Shown here piece after piece: positions 19,686 to 28,541 of a stretch of 64,000 nucleotides of DNA. The position numbers were made by a program, and so were the translations under genes. Source of the DNA: Mannheimia haemolytica (GTDB taxonomy: Bacteria > Pseudomonadota > Gammaproteobacteria > Enterobacterales > Pasteurellaceae); assembly GCF_004342115.1 (NCBI RefSeq), contig NZ_SMAC01000008.1:30036-94035 (forward strand), given 5' to 3'. The notes below the pieces were generated by a model. It saw nothing but the letters and a program-made list of their open reading frames with translations, did not search any database and had not been told where the DNA came from. Position 1 is the first letter of the stretch. Every line of letters starts with the position of its first letter.

Positions 19686-19762
19686 AGTTTCCTACGTCAG
19701 TGCTAACTGCATCAGGTTCAACGGGTATTTCTCAGCTTGCCCTTAGGCAAGCACCCCGACTA
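19686..19762 (-). promoter_or_regulatory. TPP riboswitch upstream of thiM-thiU
   Basis: The minus strand shows GTCGGGGTGCTTGCC, GCTGAGAAATACCC, GAACCTGATGCAGTTAGCA and GACGTAGGAAAC, a near-consensus THI element. The aptamer ends about 70 bases before the thiM ATG. Confidence 0.97.
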
Positions 19763-19824
19763 AATGAGGCTTTAATATAATCACTAAAAAAGCGGTTGTA
19801 AAGGGCTACAACTGCAGTTTTCAA

Positions 19825-21606
19825 TTAAGCTGCTTCTCGGTGATAGAAACGCAAGCTGTGCTCTTTTTGGCGGGCGGAACTAAAGGCGGAGACTCGTTTT
19901 AAATAGCCGATTACCCGAGTGCCGTAATCAATATTATCGGAGCCACATTTGCTACAACTGTGCAACGTGCGTTTGTCGATGTGGCTACATTCGTTGCAAA
20001 TCGTGATTTTAACGTTAATACAAAAATAATTGCAGCCGGTTTTAGCGGCGGTATCCAGCAAGGAGCGATATCCGGTTTGGGTTAAGGCTTCGTCTAAATT
20101 CAAGTGTAGAGCGGAGCCTCCGTCCAGCCATTCAATCAGCTCTCTGCCGTGCAGTAAGAATTTATCCAAAGCATTAATTTCTTCATCTTCTACCACATAG
20201 AAATAGGAATTGTAGCAATCTCGTGGTACGAAATAGCCGTCCTCTTTGTCCCATTTGGCGTTTTTGACCCCTAAATTTTCAGCAGGCACAAATTCGGTAT
20301 TAAATTTTACCCCATACTTTTCACCGGCTGCTTGGTTAGCTTGGAAAATAATTTTTAACCGAGATTGCACAAAATCAATATAGTCTGGATTGTAACCTAC
20401 GGTTAAACCTTGTGATTCAGCAGCTTCTGCCATTCCGTTAATGCCAATAGTTAGGAATTGTTTATGCAGTGAAATAAAACCGGCATCGTAAACCGGCAAC
20501 ATACCGGCAGCTAAATACTCTTCCATCAGTTTGCGGTAAGCGTATTGATATTTATGGATCTTGCTGACTTCTTCGCTTAAATCACGGTTATCTTGCACCA
20601 AACGGTTCATATTAATAGTAATTACATTGATTGAACCTGTCGCAACACCTCCAGCCCCTAATGAATAGGAGAAGCTATGATCGCTGATTTCATTTCTCAA
20701 GCGGCAGCAAGAAGCAAGGGAATCCGGATTATCTGATTGATAAATAAAGAATGAATTGCCTTGAGATAGCTCTTTTGCCATTTGATTGGCAAACTCGTCA
20801 TCTTTACATTTGCCCTTTTCGGTAAGCATTGCTGCGGTCACAACAGGGAAAGTGAGAATCGCTTTGCTTCGCTCTTTATTGAACCATTGCATAAAGAAAA
20901 GTTGTAATTTTGAAGTGGTTTCCCAATTTGGTTTCTCAAAATCAGGAAAAACAAAACGGCTAAACATCGCTTCAAAATAGAATTTGTCATACACTGAAAT
21001 ATTCCAAAAGACGCTTTGATAACCACGAGCGGCTGCCGGTTGGTTGATGCTATACACAACCTGCTGCAGGTGGTTTTCAATATCTGAACGATGAGTCTGT
21101 AAGTAATTATCGCCGTAATCTTTGCGGGCAAAATAGTCAAAATAGGTCAGAAATTCAACCGTGGCGACTGCACCGGCAAACTGAGAACTGACTGCAAAGA
21201 CAAAATTGATAAAAGAACCGCAGAATGAGGCTAAATGTTTCGGGGCTTTGGATTCGCCGCCGAGTTTAGTCAAACCATCACGCAAGAAAGGGTACATAGT
21301 GACTGAAACGCAGTAGGGTTTTAGGCTGGTTTCATCGTGTACGTAAATTTCGTGTGCTTCGATTTGACGTAAATATTCACAAGCGGTTTCTTTTCCAAAA
21401 ATTTTTGCAATTTTTTCACTCACTTTTGCTCGGTTGATTTGCACAAAAAAATCTTTCATTAGCTCCTGTTCCATTGTCGCTATGTTTTTTTGCGTGACGT
21501 TAGCGTTGGCGTCCATTTTTGAACCGTCTGCGGCATTTTTGGCTTGAATATATTGGTTAATGAAATGTAGTTTTCCGTCTAATTGTGTCGGTTGTAAGCG
21601 AATCAT
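19825..21606 (-). CDS. nrdD: class III anaerobic ribonucleoside-triphosphate reductase, short form
   Basis: Oxygen-sensitive glycyl radical enzyme that makes deoxyribonucleotides without oxygen. 593 residues, against about 710 for E. coli NrdD; the N-terminal ATP-cone is missing, since core-like sequence begins within the first 40 residues. Seen: active-site finger region SLASCCRLRNEIS, SYSLGAGGVATGSINVITINM, a four-Cys zinc site (C537, C540, C551, C554) and the radical site RVIGYL with Gly567. It overlaps nrdG by ATGA and lies downstream of it. Lack of the ATP-cone suggests it is not subject to dATP activity control; that is inference from the family. Confidence 0.92.
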   Translation of the reverse strand: MIRLQPTQLDGKLHFINQYIQAKNAADGSKMDANANVTQKNIATMEQELMKDFFVQINRAKVSEKIAKIFGKETACEYLRQIEAHEIYVHDETSLKPYCVSVTMYPFLRDGLTKLGGESKAPKHLASFCGSFINFVFAVSSQFAGAVATVEFLTYFDYFARKDYGDNYLQTHRSDIENHLQQVVYSINQPAAARGYQSVFWNISVYDKFYFEAMFSRFVFPDFEKPNWETTSKLQLFFMQWFNKERSKAILTFPVVTAAMLTEKGKCKDDEFANQMAKELSQGNSFFIYQSDNPDSLASCCRLRNEISDHSFSYSLGAGGVATGSINVITINMNRLVQDNRDLSEEVSKIHKYQYAYRKLMEEYLAAGMLPVYDAGFISLHKQFLTIGINGMAEAAESQGLTVGYNPDYIDFVQSRLKIIFQANQAAGEKYGVKFNTEFVPAENLGVKNAKWDKEDGYFVPRDCYNSYFYVVEDEEINALDKFLLHGRELIEWLDGGSALHLNLDEALTQTGYRSLLDTAAKTGCNYFCINVKITICNECSHIDKRTLHSCSKCGSDNIDYGTRVIGYLKRVSAFSSARQKEHSLRFYHREAA

Positions 21607-22076
21607 ATTGAAGCTCCTCGAATAAAAAGATGGTTAAGATTTTGGTTATTGCGTAAATCAGTAAAGCGTTGGTTGGTGGTTAAACTTTCCAATCCTCCTC
21701 GTTCGGCAATCCAACGCCCGGTTTTTAAGTAGGTTAGCTCGTGTAATAAAGTCTCGGCGATTTCGTGCTGCTCCAAACCACTATAAAGACAGGTGTTTAG
21801 CCCCTGTTTTTTTGCCAGTTGCAACAGCGGCAGTAATTTTTCTGCTTCCCATTCTCCGCCCATAAACAATACGCAGCTAATTAAGCCTTGGTAGCGTTTT
21901 AGGCGTTCAGAGAGATATTCACTGCTAAGCTCTTTCCCAAGACAGGCTTTCCAGCTATCCGCACTATGGCAACCTTTACAGCCAAGCGGGCAGCCTGTAA
22001 TCAGAAAAGCAAGTGAGGTCTCATTCGGCACTTCTTGCCAAACAATTTGTTCCGAGCTGAATCTGAGATTTTCCAT
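21603..22076 (-). CDS. nrdG: anaerobic ribonucleotide reductase activating protein NrdG
   Basis: Radical SAM activase that installs the glycyl radical on NrdD. About 157 residues from ATG 22076. The cluster motif is CPLGCKGC (Cys29, Cys33, Cys36; C-x3-C-x2-C), followed by LFMGGEWE, the equivalent of the GGE motif. An earlier in-frame ATG at 22115 would extend the protein by 13 residues, but that codon lies between two NrdR boxes and the 22076 start puts the first Cys at position 29, near the 26 of E. coli. Neither start has a strong ribosome binding site. The order nrdG then nrdD, overlapping by ATGA, is the reverse of the common one. Confidence 0.88.
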   Translation of the reverse strand: MENLRFSSEQIVWQEVPNETSLAFLITGCPLGCKGCHSADSWKACLGKELSSEYLSERLKRYQGLISCVLFMGGEWEAEKLLPLLQLAKKQGLNTCLYSGLEQHEIAETLLHELTYLKTGRWIAERGGLESLTTNQRFTDLRNNQNLNHLFIRGASI

Positions 22077-22089
22077 TACTAATTCATTA

Positions 22090-22105
22090 ACACAATATAT
22101 TGTGT
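22090..22105 (-). promoter_or_regulatory. NrdR box 1 upstream of nrdGD
   Basis: Perfect 16-base palindrome ACACAATATATTGTGT, matching the NrdR consensus acaCwATATAwTGtgt. It lies 14 bases before the preferred nrdG start. Confidence 0.85.
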
Positions 22106-22121
22106 TTTTTAACATTATTTA

Positions 22122-22137
22122 ACACTATATATAGTAT
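22122..22137 (-). promoter_or_regulatory. NrdR box 2 upstream of nrdGD
   Basis: ACACTATATATAGTAT, a slightly imperfect second copy of the NrdR palindrome. Its start is exactly 32 bases from box 1, three helical turns, the phased spacing typical of NrdR-controlled ribonucleotide reductase promoters. Confidence 0.8.
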
Positions 22138-22243
22138 GTTAGATCTGTTGAATGGGAAAATAAAGAGCAATAAGTGAAAAAAAAGAGTTGAAATTTGAAG
22201 AAATGAATAAAATCAAAAGGATAGCGAATGATAAATTTTAAGC

Positions 22244-22273
22244 ATAAAAAAGCCGTGTATTTTTTTACACGGC
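22244..22273 (-). terminator. rho-independent terminator of ilvGM
   Basis: On the minus strand: stem GCCGTGT / ACACGGC with an A-rich loop, followed by TTTTTTATG. It lies 16 bases after the ilvM stop. Confidence 0.85.
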
Positions 22274-22288
22274 GAATGAAAAGTCTGA

Positions 22289-22507
22289 TTAATTGATTTC
22301 AATGATATCAAACAGTTTTTCTAATTGATGGCTTAAAAGAGAGAGTGGACGTTTACTTGCTAATGTAAAATTTAGGTTAAAGGTGCTGTCTGTTGATTCT
22401 ACATTTAAGCATTTCACCTCAAAACCACGGTGACGTATAACCCGTAAAATACGCTCTAAGGTTTCAGGGCGTTTGTTAGCTTTAAGCGTTAATTGATATT
22501 CTTCCAT
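22289..22507 (-). CDS. ilvM: acetolactate synthase isozyme II small subunit IlvM
   Basis: 72-residue ACT-domain regulatory subunit that supports activity of IlvG in branched-chain amino acid synthesis. The sequence YQLTLKANKRPETLERILRVIRHRGFEV has the ligand-binding loop and first helix of an ACT domain (E. coli IlvM has about 87 residues). It begins 9 bases after the ilvG stop. A terminator follows, so the operon here is ilvGM only; ilvE, ilvD and ilvA are not adjacent. Confidence 0.9.
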   Translation of the reverse strand: MEEYQLTLKANKRPETLERILRVIRHRGFEVKCLNVESTDSTFNLNFTLASKRPLSLLSHQLEKLFDIIEIN

Positions 22508-22516
22508 CTTATTCTC

Positions 22517-24169
22517 CTATACCTCATCGTCTAACATATCGGCATTACACGCCCCCGGCGGCACCAGTGGCCAAACGTTATCTTCCTGTGGAATACAAAC
22601 GTGAAGTAAGTAAGCCCCTTTGGCATTGAGCATTCTGTCTATTGCATCTGACACTTCGCTCGCTTTCTCAATTCGCTCACCGTCAATATCAAAGGCTTTC
22701 GCCAACAACACAAAATCAGGGTTATCATCTAAAATGGTTTGGCTGTGTCGCCCGTGGAAGAACAGCGATTGCCATTGGCGAACCATACCTAAACGTTGGT
22801 TATCCAGTAATAGGATTTTGACCGCTAAATCAGCTCTTTTAAGCGTGCCGAGTTCTTGAATATTCATCATAATCGAGCCATCACCGGTAATTAAAATAAC
22901 CTGATCTTCCGCTCGAGCTTTGATTGCCCCAATCGCCGCAGGCAAGCCAAAACCCATAGAGCCAAAACCGGCAGAGGTGATATAGTTTTTCGGATCGTGA
23001 TAAGTTAAATGTTGTGCCGACCACATTTGATGCTGCCCTACATCGGTAGTGACGATGCTGTTTTTGGCTTTCCGCTGTGAAAGCGTGTGTAATAACGCCA
23101 CGGCATCAATATTGCCATCACCACTATTTTCTTGATATTGAAAGTCAAATTGCTGCTTTAAATTACGCACATCTTCACGCCATGGTTCAATATCTAACGG
23201 TTGAGCCAAGTAATTCACGGCTTCAATCAAATTCCCTTTTAAGGCAACTTGTGCTTGACGGAGCTTGTTGATTTCCGCATTGTCGATATCAATGTGAATC
23301 ACTTTAGCGTGAGGGGCAAAAGTGTCTAATTTGCCGGTAACACGGTCATCAAAGCGGGCACCACAGGCAATGAGTAAATCACACTCTTGTACCGCGTAAT
23401 TTGCTGCTTTTGTGCCGTGCATACCGATCATTCCCATATAGAGCGGATCGGTTGGATCGATAGTGCCTAACCCTTTTAAGGTAGAAACAGACGGAATATT
23501 TGCAATTTTTACAAAATTTCTGACCGCTTGTACACCATCAGCCATACTAACGCCACCGCCGACATAAAGTACCGGGCGTTTGGCGGTGGCTAATAATTGT
23601 TTGGCAACCACTAATTTGTTGGGATCTTGTGCATCGGCAGGTTCTTTAGGATAAACGATAGGCAGAGCCGAAGTTTGAGCTAGTTGCACATCACGTGGAA
23701 TATCGACCAGCACCGGACCAGGTCTGCCACTTTGTGCAATTTGGAATGCGAGGGCTAAAATTTCAGGGAGCTCCTCAATATTCTGAACAATAAAACTGTG
23801 TTTAGTGCAAGCGAGTGACAAACCTAGTACATCAGCTTCTTGGAAGGCATCAGTGCCGATTAAATGGCTGGCAACTTGTCCGGTAATTGCTACCACAGGA
23901 ATAGAATCAAGTGCGGCATCGCCTAAACCGGTGATTAAATTAGTTGCCCCAGGGCCGGAGGTCGCAATACAAACCCCTACTTTACCTGTTGCACGGGCAT
24001 AACCGATAGCTGCCATTGCAGCACCTTGTTCATTGCGGCAAAGTAAATGATCTAAGCCTGAATCATAAATTGCATCATAGGTAGGCATAATAGCCCCGCC
24101 CGGATAGCCAAAAAGTGTCGTTACCCCGTGAGCTTTTAAACTCTCGGTGATAAATCTTGCTCCATTCAT
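22517..24169 (-). CDS. ilvG: acetolactate synthase isozyme II large subunit IlvG
   Basis: 550-residue thiamine-diphosphate enzyme that joins two pyruvates (or pyruvate and 2-ketobutyrate) in valine, leucine and isoleucine synthesis. Seen: [14 protein letters not shown], the activating Glu in [11 protein letters not shown]-region sequence [15 protein letters not shown], and the cofactor motif [14 protein letters not shown]. The frame is intact, unlike ilvG of E. coli K-12. It needs TPP, the end product of the nearby thiamine genes. A short ORF of 19 codons ends over the start codon (ATGA), see its own entry. Confidence 0.96.
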   Translation of the reverse strand: MNGARFITESLKAHGVTTLFGYPGGAIMPTYDAIYDSGLDHLLCRNEQGAAMAAIGYARATGKVGVCIATSGPGATNLITGLGDAALDSIPVVAITGQVASHLIGTDAFQEADVLGLSLACTKHSFIVQNIEELPEILALAFQIAQSGRPGPVLVDIPRDVQLAQTSALPIVYPKEPADAQDPNKLVVAKQLLATAKRPVLYVGGGVSMADGVQAVRNFVKIANIPSVSTLKGLGTIDPTDPLYMGMIGMHGTKAANYAVQECDLLIACGARFDDRVTGKLDTFAPHAKVIHIDIDNAEINKLRQAQVALKGNLIEAVNYLAQPLDIEPWREDVRNLKQQFDFQYQENSGDGNIDAVALLHTLSQRKAKNSIVTTDVGQHQMWSAQHLTYHDPKNYITSAGFGSMGFGLPAAIGAIKARAEDQVILITGDGSIMMNIQELGTLKRADLAVKILLLDNQRLGMVRQWQSLFFHGRHSQTILDDNPDFVLLAKAFDIDGERIEKASEVSDAIDRMLNAKGAYLLHVCIPQEDNVWPLVPPGACNADMLDDEV

Positions 24170-24225
24170 GGATGTTGTGTCCTTAATATTTTTATTATTT
24201 TAAAACCAGGCAATATAGATAACAT
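24166..24225 (-). CDS. possible 19-residue leader ORF overlapping ilvG start
   Basis: ATG at 24225 with AGGG five bases upstream opens a 19-codon frame that ends in TGA sharing bases with the ilvG ATG (ATGA). The peptide, beginning [14 protein letters not shown], contains four Ile and three Leu, products of the ilv pathway. Known ilv leaders are longer and end upstream of an attenuator hairpin; here no hairpin separates leader from gene, so translational coupling is a more natural reading. It may also be chance. Confidence 0.4.
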   Translation of the reverse strand: MLSILPGFKIIKILRTQHP

Positions 24226-24327
24226 AAATTCCCTGTTTTTTAAACTTTATTTTCAGTAAAAATAAATAGGATTCCATCATTTATTTGGACAAATAAAAGT
24301 CGTTTTTATTTAGGTAGAGAAAGGAGT

Positions 24328-24343
24328 TACTACTTAAGAGGTA
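24328..24343 (+). promoter_or_regulatory. putative NarP/NarL 7-2-7 site upstream of nrfA
   Basis: TACTACT-TA-AGAGGTA: two inverted heptamers two bases apart. The right heptamer fits the AKRRGTA consensus fully and the left differs at one position. This arrangement binds nitrate/nitrite response regulators; NarP controls nrf in Haemophilus. Confidence 0.6.
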
Positions 24344-24358
24344 TTTTGGCAAATTTTA

Positions 24359-24372
24359 TTGATTTAATTCAA
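24359..24372 (+). promoter_or_regulatory. putative FNR box upstream of nrfA
   Basis: TTGATTTAATTCAA matches the FNR consensus TTGAT-N4-ATCAA at nine of ten fixed positions. It lies about 145 bases before the nrfA start and 15 bases after the NarP-like site. Confidence 0.7.
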
Positions 24373-24510
24373 TAAATCTTCATTTTGATATAGTCGGCTT
24401 GGTTTAAATTTCATATTCTCGCAACTGAATATCAGGGATTATCTTATTAATTTTAATAGGAAAAATTCTTATTTTTATCTAATTATTTTTACCTGAGTGG
24501 GAGAGCCAAA

Positions 24511-26013
24511 ATGAAATTTTTAATAAAAAGCCTAGCTGTGGCAACAATTTCAATATTGGGGTGTTTACAAACTGCTTTAGCTGAAGAGGCGAAAACTGAA
24601 TCATTAACAGATAAAGCAGTTAAGCATGAAAAATTAGGCGTGAAAATTGAGTCTGCAAACCACCTATTTGCAGAAAAATATCCGCTACAATACGATTCTT
24701 GGAAGTCAACTGCAAAATCCACAGATCGAGGAAGTGCGTTAGAGGCTGACCCTCGTTATGTTATTTTGTGGGCAGGCTATGCTTTTGCGAAAGATTATAA
24801 TAAACCACGAGGTCACTTTTATGCAGTTACCGATGTGCGTGATATTTTGCGTACCGGCGCGCCTAAAGATGAAAATGATGGTCCACAACCTATGGCTTGT
24901 TGGACATGTAAAGGCCCTGATGTTCCACGCTTAATTGAGGAGAAAGGTGAGCGAGGATATTTTGATCCTAAATGGGCGAAATATGGTGCTGAAATTGTAA
25001 ACTCAATAGGTTGTGCAGACTGCCATGACACGACATCAGAAGAGTTTAAACAAGGTAAACCTGCACTACGTGTTGCACGTCCTCACGTATTACGTGCATT
25101 GAATACGGTTGGTTGGAAGTTTGAGGATTTAGATAAACATGGTAAACGCCCTGCTGTGTGCGCTAACTGCCATGTGGAGTACTATTTCAAAAATAAAACA
25201 GATGTAACTTTCCCTTGGGATAAAGGTGTAGATGTAGATAGCATTGAAAAATACTACGATGAAATCAATTTTACAGACTGGACTCATGCTTTATCGAAAG
25301 CTCCGATGCTAAAAACGCAGCACCCAGATTTTGAAGTTTGGTCACAAGGTACACATGGGAAAAATGGTGTAACCTGTATTGATTGCCATATGCCAAAAGT
25401 GAAAGACAAAGACGGCAAAGTTTATACTGACCACAAAATCGGTAATCCGTTTGACCAATTTGAAGCGACTTGTAAAACTTGTCATGAACAAAGCAAAGAA
25501 ACATTGGAAAAACGTGTAAAAGAGTATAAACACGAAGTAAAAGAGGCAATGATTCGCTTAGAAGATCAATTAGTGAAAGCTCACTTTGAAGCGAAAGCTG
25601 CTTGGGAAGCTGGAGCAACTCAAGAAGAGATGAAAGAGATCTTAATGGCAATTCGTCACGCTCAATGGCGTTGGGATTACTCTGCGGCAGGTCACGGTAA
25701 CCACTTCCACGCACCTGATGTAATGTTACGTACCATCGCAACAGGTATCGACCGTGCAGCAGATGCCCGTGCTAAATTAGGTGTAGTGTTAGCGAAACAC
25801 GGTGTAACAACGCCAGTGGCGATTCCGGACATCTCAACTAAAGAGAAAGCACAACTTGCTATTGGTTTAGATATTCCTAAAGAGCAAGCAGCAAAAGATG
25901 AGTTCTTAAAAACTGTGGTTCCTCAATGGGAAAAAGAAGCTCGTGCTAAAGGTTTATTACCCGCAGAAGAAGCAGACAAACCGGTAGCAGCACCAAAAGC
26001 AGAAGCAAAATAA
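24511..26013 (+). CDS. nrfA: periplasmic ammonia-forming cytochrome c nitrite reductase NrfA
   Basis: Reduces nitrite to ammonium with six electrons. 500 residues with a Sec signal peptide ending ALA. Five haem sites are seen: the active-site CWTCK at 130-134, and CADCH (168), CANCH (217), CIDCH (289) and CKTCH (321). The lysine-ligated CXXCK haem needs a special lyase, supplied by the nrfE-nrfG genes further on. The gene is first in nrfABCD and lies behind NarP-like and FNR-like sites. The alanine/lysine-rich tail after about residue 480 is variable in the family. Confidence 0.97.
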   Translation: MKFLIKSLAVATISILGCLQTALAEEAKTESLTDKAVKHEKLGVKIESANHLFAEKYPLQYDSWKSTAKSTDRGSALEADPRYVILWAGYAFAKDYNKPRGHFYAVTDVRDILRTGAPKDENDGPQPMACWTCKGPDVPRLIEEKGERGYFDPKWAKYGAEIVNSIGCADCHDTTSEEFKQGKPALRVARPHVLRALNTVGWKFEDLDKHGKRPAVCANCHVEYYFKNKTDVTFPWDKGVDVDSIEKYYDEINFTDWTHALSKAPMLKTQHPDFEVWSQGTHGKNGVTCIDCHMPKVKDKDGKVYTDHKIGNPFDQFEATCKTCHEQSKETLEKRVKEYKHEVKEAMIRLEDQLVKAHFEAKAAWEAGATQEEMKEILMAIRHAQWRWDYSAAGHGNHFHAPDVMLRTIATGIDRAADARAKLGVVLAKHGVTTPVAIPDISTKEKAQLAIGLDIPKEQAAKDEFLKTVVPQWEKEARAKGLLPAEEADKPVAAPKAEAK

Positions 26014-26031
26014 TGTAGCTTGAGGTGAACT

Positions 26032-26688
26032 ATGAAAAAATTAATCTCAAAAGCAGGACGAGCAGTCGCCCTCATACAAGCGGTCGTATTTGCAGGTTTT
26101 TTTGCAATTTCCAGTGCGAATGCGTTAATGCCTGAGCAGCCAAAACCTCTTTGGCAATCAGAAACGGCTGATGATGCAAAAGTAGCTCAAGATGCACGCC
26201 GTGATCCAAATAAATATTGTACTCAATGTCACGAATCGGCAAACGCAACAGGTAAGCCTTTCCATCACGCAGGCAAACATTTCCAAAAAGATGTGAAAAG
26301 CCCGAATAATGGAGAGCCACTCACTTGTGTAAGTTGCCACGGTAATATTTCTGAAAGCCACCGCAAAGGGGCAAAAGACGTAATGCGTTTTAACCCACAC
26401 GGTAAAGCAAGTAACCCATCACTTGAACGTTCGGTAAATGAGCAAAATCAAGTCTGTTTTGCTTGCCATACGGCAGAGAAATTGCGTGAAAAATTCTGGG
26501 CTCACGACACGCACGCAACTAAAATTGCTTGTACCAACTGTCATGAAATTCACCCGGAAAAAGATCCGATGAAAGACATTCCTGAAAAAGATCGCATTAA
26601 ACTTTGTACGGATTGTCATACCAAAATTCATTCAGGCGAATTTAAAAATCCTGAAATGAAAGCCACAGAAGCAAAAGGAACAAAATAA
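26032..26688 (+). CDS. nrfB: pentahaem cytochrome c NrfB
   Basis: Periplasmic electron carrier that passes electrons from the NrfCD quinol dehydrogenase to NrfA. 218 residues with an N-terminal signal (cleavage near ANA). Five CXXCH motifs are seen: CTQCH, CVSCH, CFACH, CTNCH and CTDCH. It starts 18 bases after nrfA and its stop overlaps the nrfC start by one base (TAATG). Confidence 0.95.
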   Translation: MKKLISKAGRAVALIQAVVFAGFFAISSANALMPEQPKPLWQSETADDAKVAQDARRDPNKYCTQCHESANATGKPFHHAGKHFQKDVKSPNNGEPLTCVSCHGNISESHRKGAKDVMRFNPHGKASNPSLERSVNEQNQVCFACHTAEKLREKFWAHDTHATKIACTNCHEIHPEKDPMKDIPEKDRIKLCTDCHTKIHSGEFKNPEMKATEAKGTK

Positions 26689-27365
26689 TGACTTGCACCC
26701 GTAGAGATTTCGTCTCAGGGGCAGGTGCTATCGCAGTTGTGGCAAGTACAGGGCTTGCCACCTCCATAACTCTTGCTACTGAGAAAGAACAAAAGAAAAT
26801 CCGCTATGCGATGGTTCACGATGAAACTGCCTGTATCGGCTGTACGGCTTGTATGGACGCTTGTCGCACCACCAACAAAGTGCCGGAAGGGGTTTCTCGT
26901 TTAGAAATTATCCGTAGTGAGCCTTTCGGTGAGTTTCCGAACGTACAATATGAGTTTTTCCGCCAATCTTGCCAACACTGTACCAATGCACCTTGTGTGA
27001 GTGTTTGCCCGACCGGTGCTTCATTTATCGATCCTGAAACCGGGATTGTTGATGTACACTCAGATTTGTGTGTCGGTTGCCAATACTGTATTGCGGTTTG
27101 CCCGTATCGTGTACGTTTTATTCACCCTGAGAAAAAATCGGCGGATAAATGTAACTTTTGCCGAGATACCAATCTTGCAGAAGGCAAACAGCCTGCTTGT
27201 GTAGAGGCTTGTCCGACTAAAGCTTTAACCTTTGGTGATATGAATGATCCAAGTAGCGATATTTTCCATAAAGTGAAAAATAATCCGGTTTATCGCACCA
27301 AAACGGCATTAGGCACGGAGCCGAATTTATATCACATTCCATTTGGTAAAGGAGAACATAGATAA
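26688..27365 (+). CDS. nrfC: 4Fe-4S ferredoxin-type subunit NrfC
   Basis: Periplasmic iron-sulfur protein of 225 residues, exported by the Tat system: the N-terminus has the twin-arginine motif TRRDFVSG. Four cysteine clusters of [4Fe-4S] type are present, for example CIGCTACMDAC, CQHCTNAPCVSVC and CVGCQYCIAVC. It takes electrons from quinol oxidised at NrfD and hands them to NrfB. It overlaps both neighbours by single bases. Confidence 0.96.
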   Translation: MTCTRRDFVSGAGAIAVVASTGLATSITLATEKEQKKIRYAMVHDETACIGCTACMDACRTTNKVPEGVSRLEIIRSEPFGEFPNVQYEFFRQSCQHCTNAPCVSVCPTGASFIDPETGIVDVHSDLCVGCQYCIAVCPYRVRFIHPEKKSADKCNFCRDTNLAEGKQPACVEACPTKALTFGDMNDPSSDIFHKVKNNPVYRTKTALGTEPNLYHIPFGKGEHR

Positions 27366-28312
27366 TGAATGAATATGTACCTTTCCAAACCCCAAACCTT
27401 GTTTGGGATGGCACTATCGCTATTTACTTATTCCTACTTGGTATTTCATCAGGTGCGGTTCAGTTAGCGATTGCTTACCGTAATAGCGGTGTCAAAATGG
27501 AAAAACCAAGCCAAAACTGGATTATTCGTAGTGCGGCTATTCTTGGCACATTACCAACCATTATCGGCTTACTGTTACTGATTTTCCACTTAACCAAACC
27601 TTGGACATTCTGGAAATTAATGTTCAACTATAACTTTACCTCAGTAATGTCGATGGGGGTAATGTTATTCCAACTTTATATGGCAGTATTGGTGGTTTGG
27701 ATCGCCATAATGTTTAAAGATTGGATTGTTCGGTATCTACCTGTGGTCTCTGGTTTGATCGATTTTGCCGAAGCGAAGCTGTTAAAACCAATTGAATTTA
27801 TCTTATTCGTATTGGCTGCTGTACTTGGTGCTTACACCGGTTTCTTACTCTCGGCGTTAGTGAGTTATCCAATGCTCAACAACCCGGTGTTACCGGCATT
27901 GTTCTTGGCATCAGGGGCATCGTCAGGTATTGCAGCAACTTTCCTAGTGATTTTACTCGCAGGCAAGTTATCCGGTGAAAGCCACGAAGTCCACTTTATG
28001 CACAAATTTGAAGTGCCGATTATGGTAACCGAATTAGGCTTAATTGTAGCGTTCTTTGTGGGCTTACACTTCGGTGGAGCAGATAAATCGCTCGCTTTAA
28101 CCAATGCACTTAACGGCTTCTGGGGGAATGTGTTCTGGATAGGCGTAATGTTAATCGGTATTGCGATTCCGCTTGTTGCCAATATTTTTGGTAGCCACCG
28201 CTTGAAACATAACGTGAAATTTATTATCTTAATTTCCGTTTTCGACTTAATCGGTGTACTCTGCTTGCGTTACTTTATCCTTTATGCAGGGCAACTAACG
28301 GTTGCAAGTTAG
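27365..28312 (+). CDS. nrfD: membrane quinol dehydrogenase subunit NrfD
   Basis: Polytopic inner-membrane protein of the NrfD/PsrC family, 315 residues with about eight membrane segments. LFLLGISSGAVQLA near residue 20 and VLGAYTGFLLSAL in the middle are typical of the family. It oxidises menaquinol and passes electrons to NrfC. It is the last gene before a 270-base hairpin-rich stretch. Confidence 0.95.
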   Translation: MNEYVPFQTPNLVWDGTIAIYLFLLGISSGAVQLAIAYRNSGVKMEKPSQNWIIRSAAILGTLPTIIGLLLLIFHLTKPWTFWKLMFNYNFTSVMSMGVMLFQLYMAVLVVWIAIMFKDWIVRYLPVVSGLIDFAEAKLLKPIEFILFVLAAVLGAYTGFLLSALVSYPMLNNPVLPALFLASGASSGIAATFLVILLAGKLSGESHEVHFMHKFEVPIMVTELGLIVAFFVGLHFGGADKSLALTNALNGFWGNVFWIGVMLIGIAIPLVANIFGSHRLKHNVKFIILISVFDLIGVLCLRYFILYAGQLTVAS

Positions 28313-28320
28313 GATATACT

Positions 28321-28541
28321 CTCTCCCCTTGTGGGACAAATGTTTACATTTGAACGTTGGCTTTGCCAACGGCTCCGAAGGAGCGAGCGTAGCGAGTATT
28401 GAGACCGAAAAATATTTCGTTCAGAAATATTTTTCAGAGAGAGGGAGTATTGTTATTTTTAGCAAAATTATTTAATTCCCCTCTCCCTGATTTTTCTTCT
28501 GAACGAAGAAAAATCTGTCCCTCTCCCACAAGTGGAGAGGG
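28321..28541. repeat. hairpin-rich intergenic element between nrfD and nrfE
   Basis: Non-coding stretch bounded by a 16-base inverted repeat: CTCTCCCCTTGTGGGA (28321-28336) and its complement TCCCACAAGTGGAGAG (28524-28539), 15 of 16 matching. Inside are several perfect hairpins: CAAATG/CATTTG (28337-28352), the core GAACGTTGGC...GGAGCGA (28352-28386), a 12-base-pair stem at 28407-28435 and an 11-base-pair stem GATTTTTCTTC / GAAGAAAAATC near 28489-28515. The core recurs at 56993. The layout resembles a small non-autonomous element; no target-site duplication was identified. Confidence 0.6.

Noticed and set aside
19789..19813. GTTGTA/TACAAC hairpin with T run after nrdD
   Set aside because: The stem is only six base pairs and overlaps an uptake-signal-like sequence; it may be a terminator, but the support is too thin to list.
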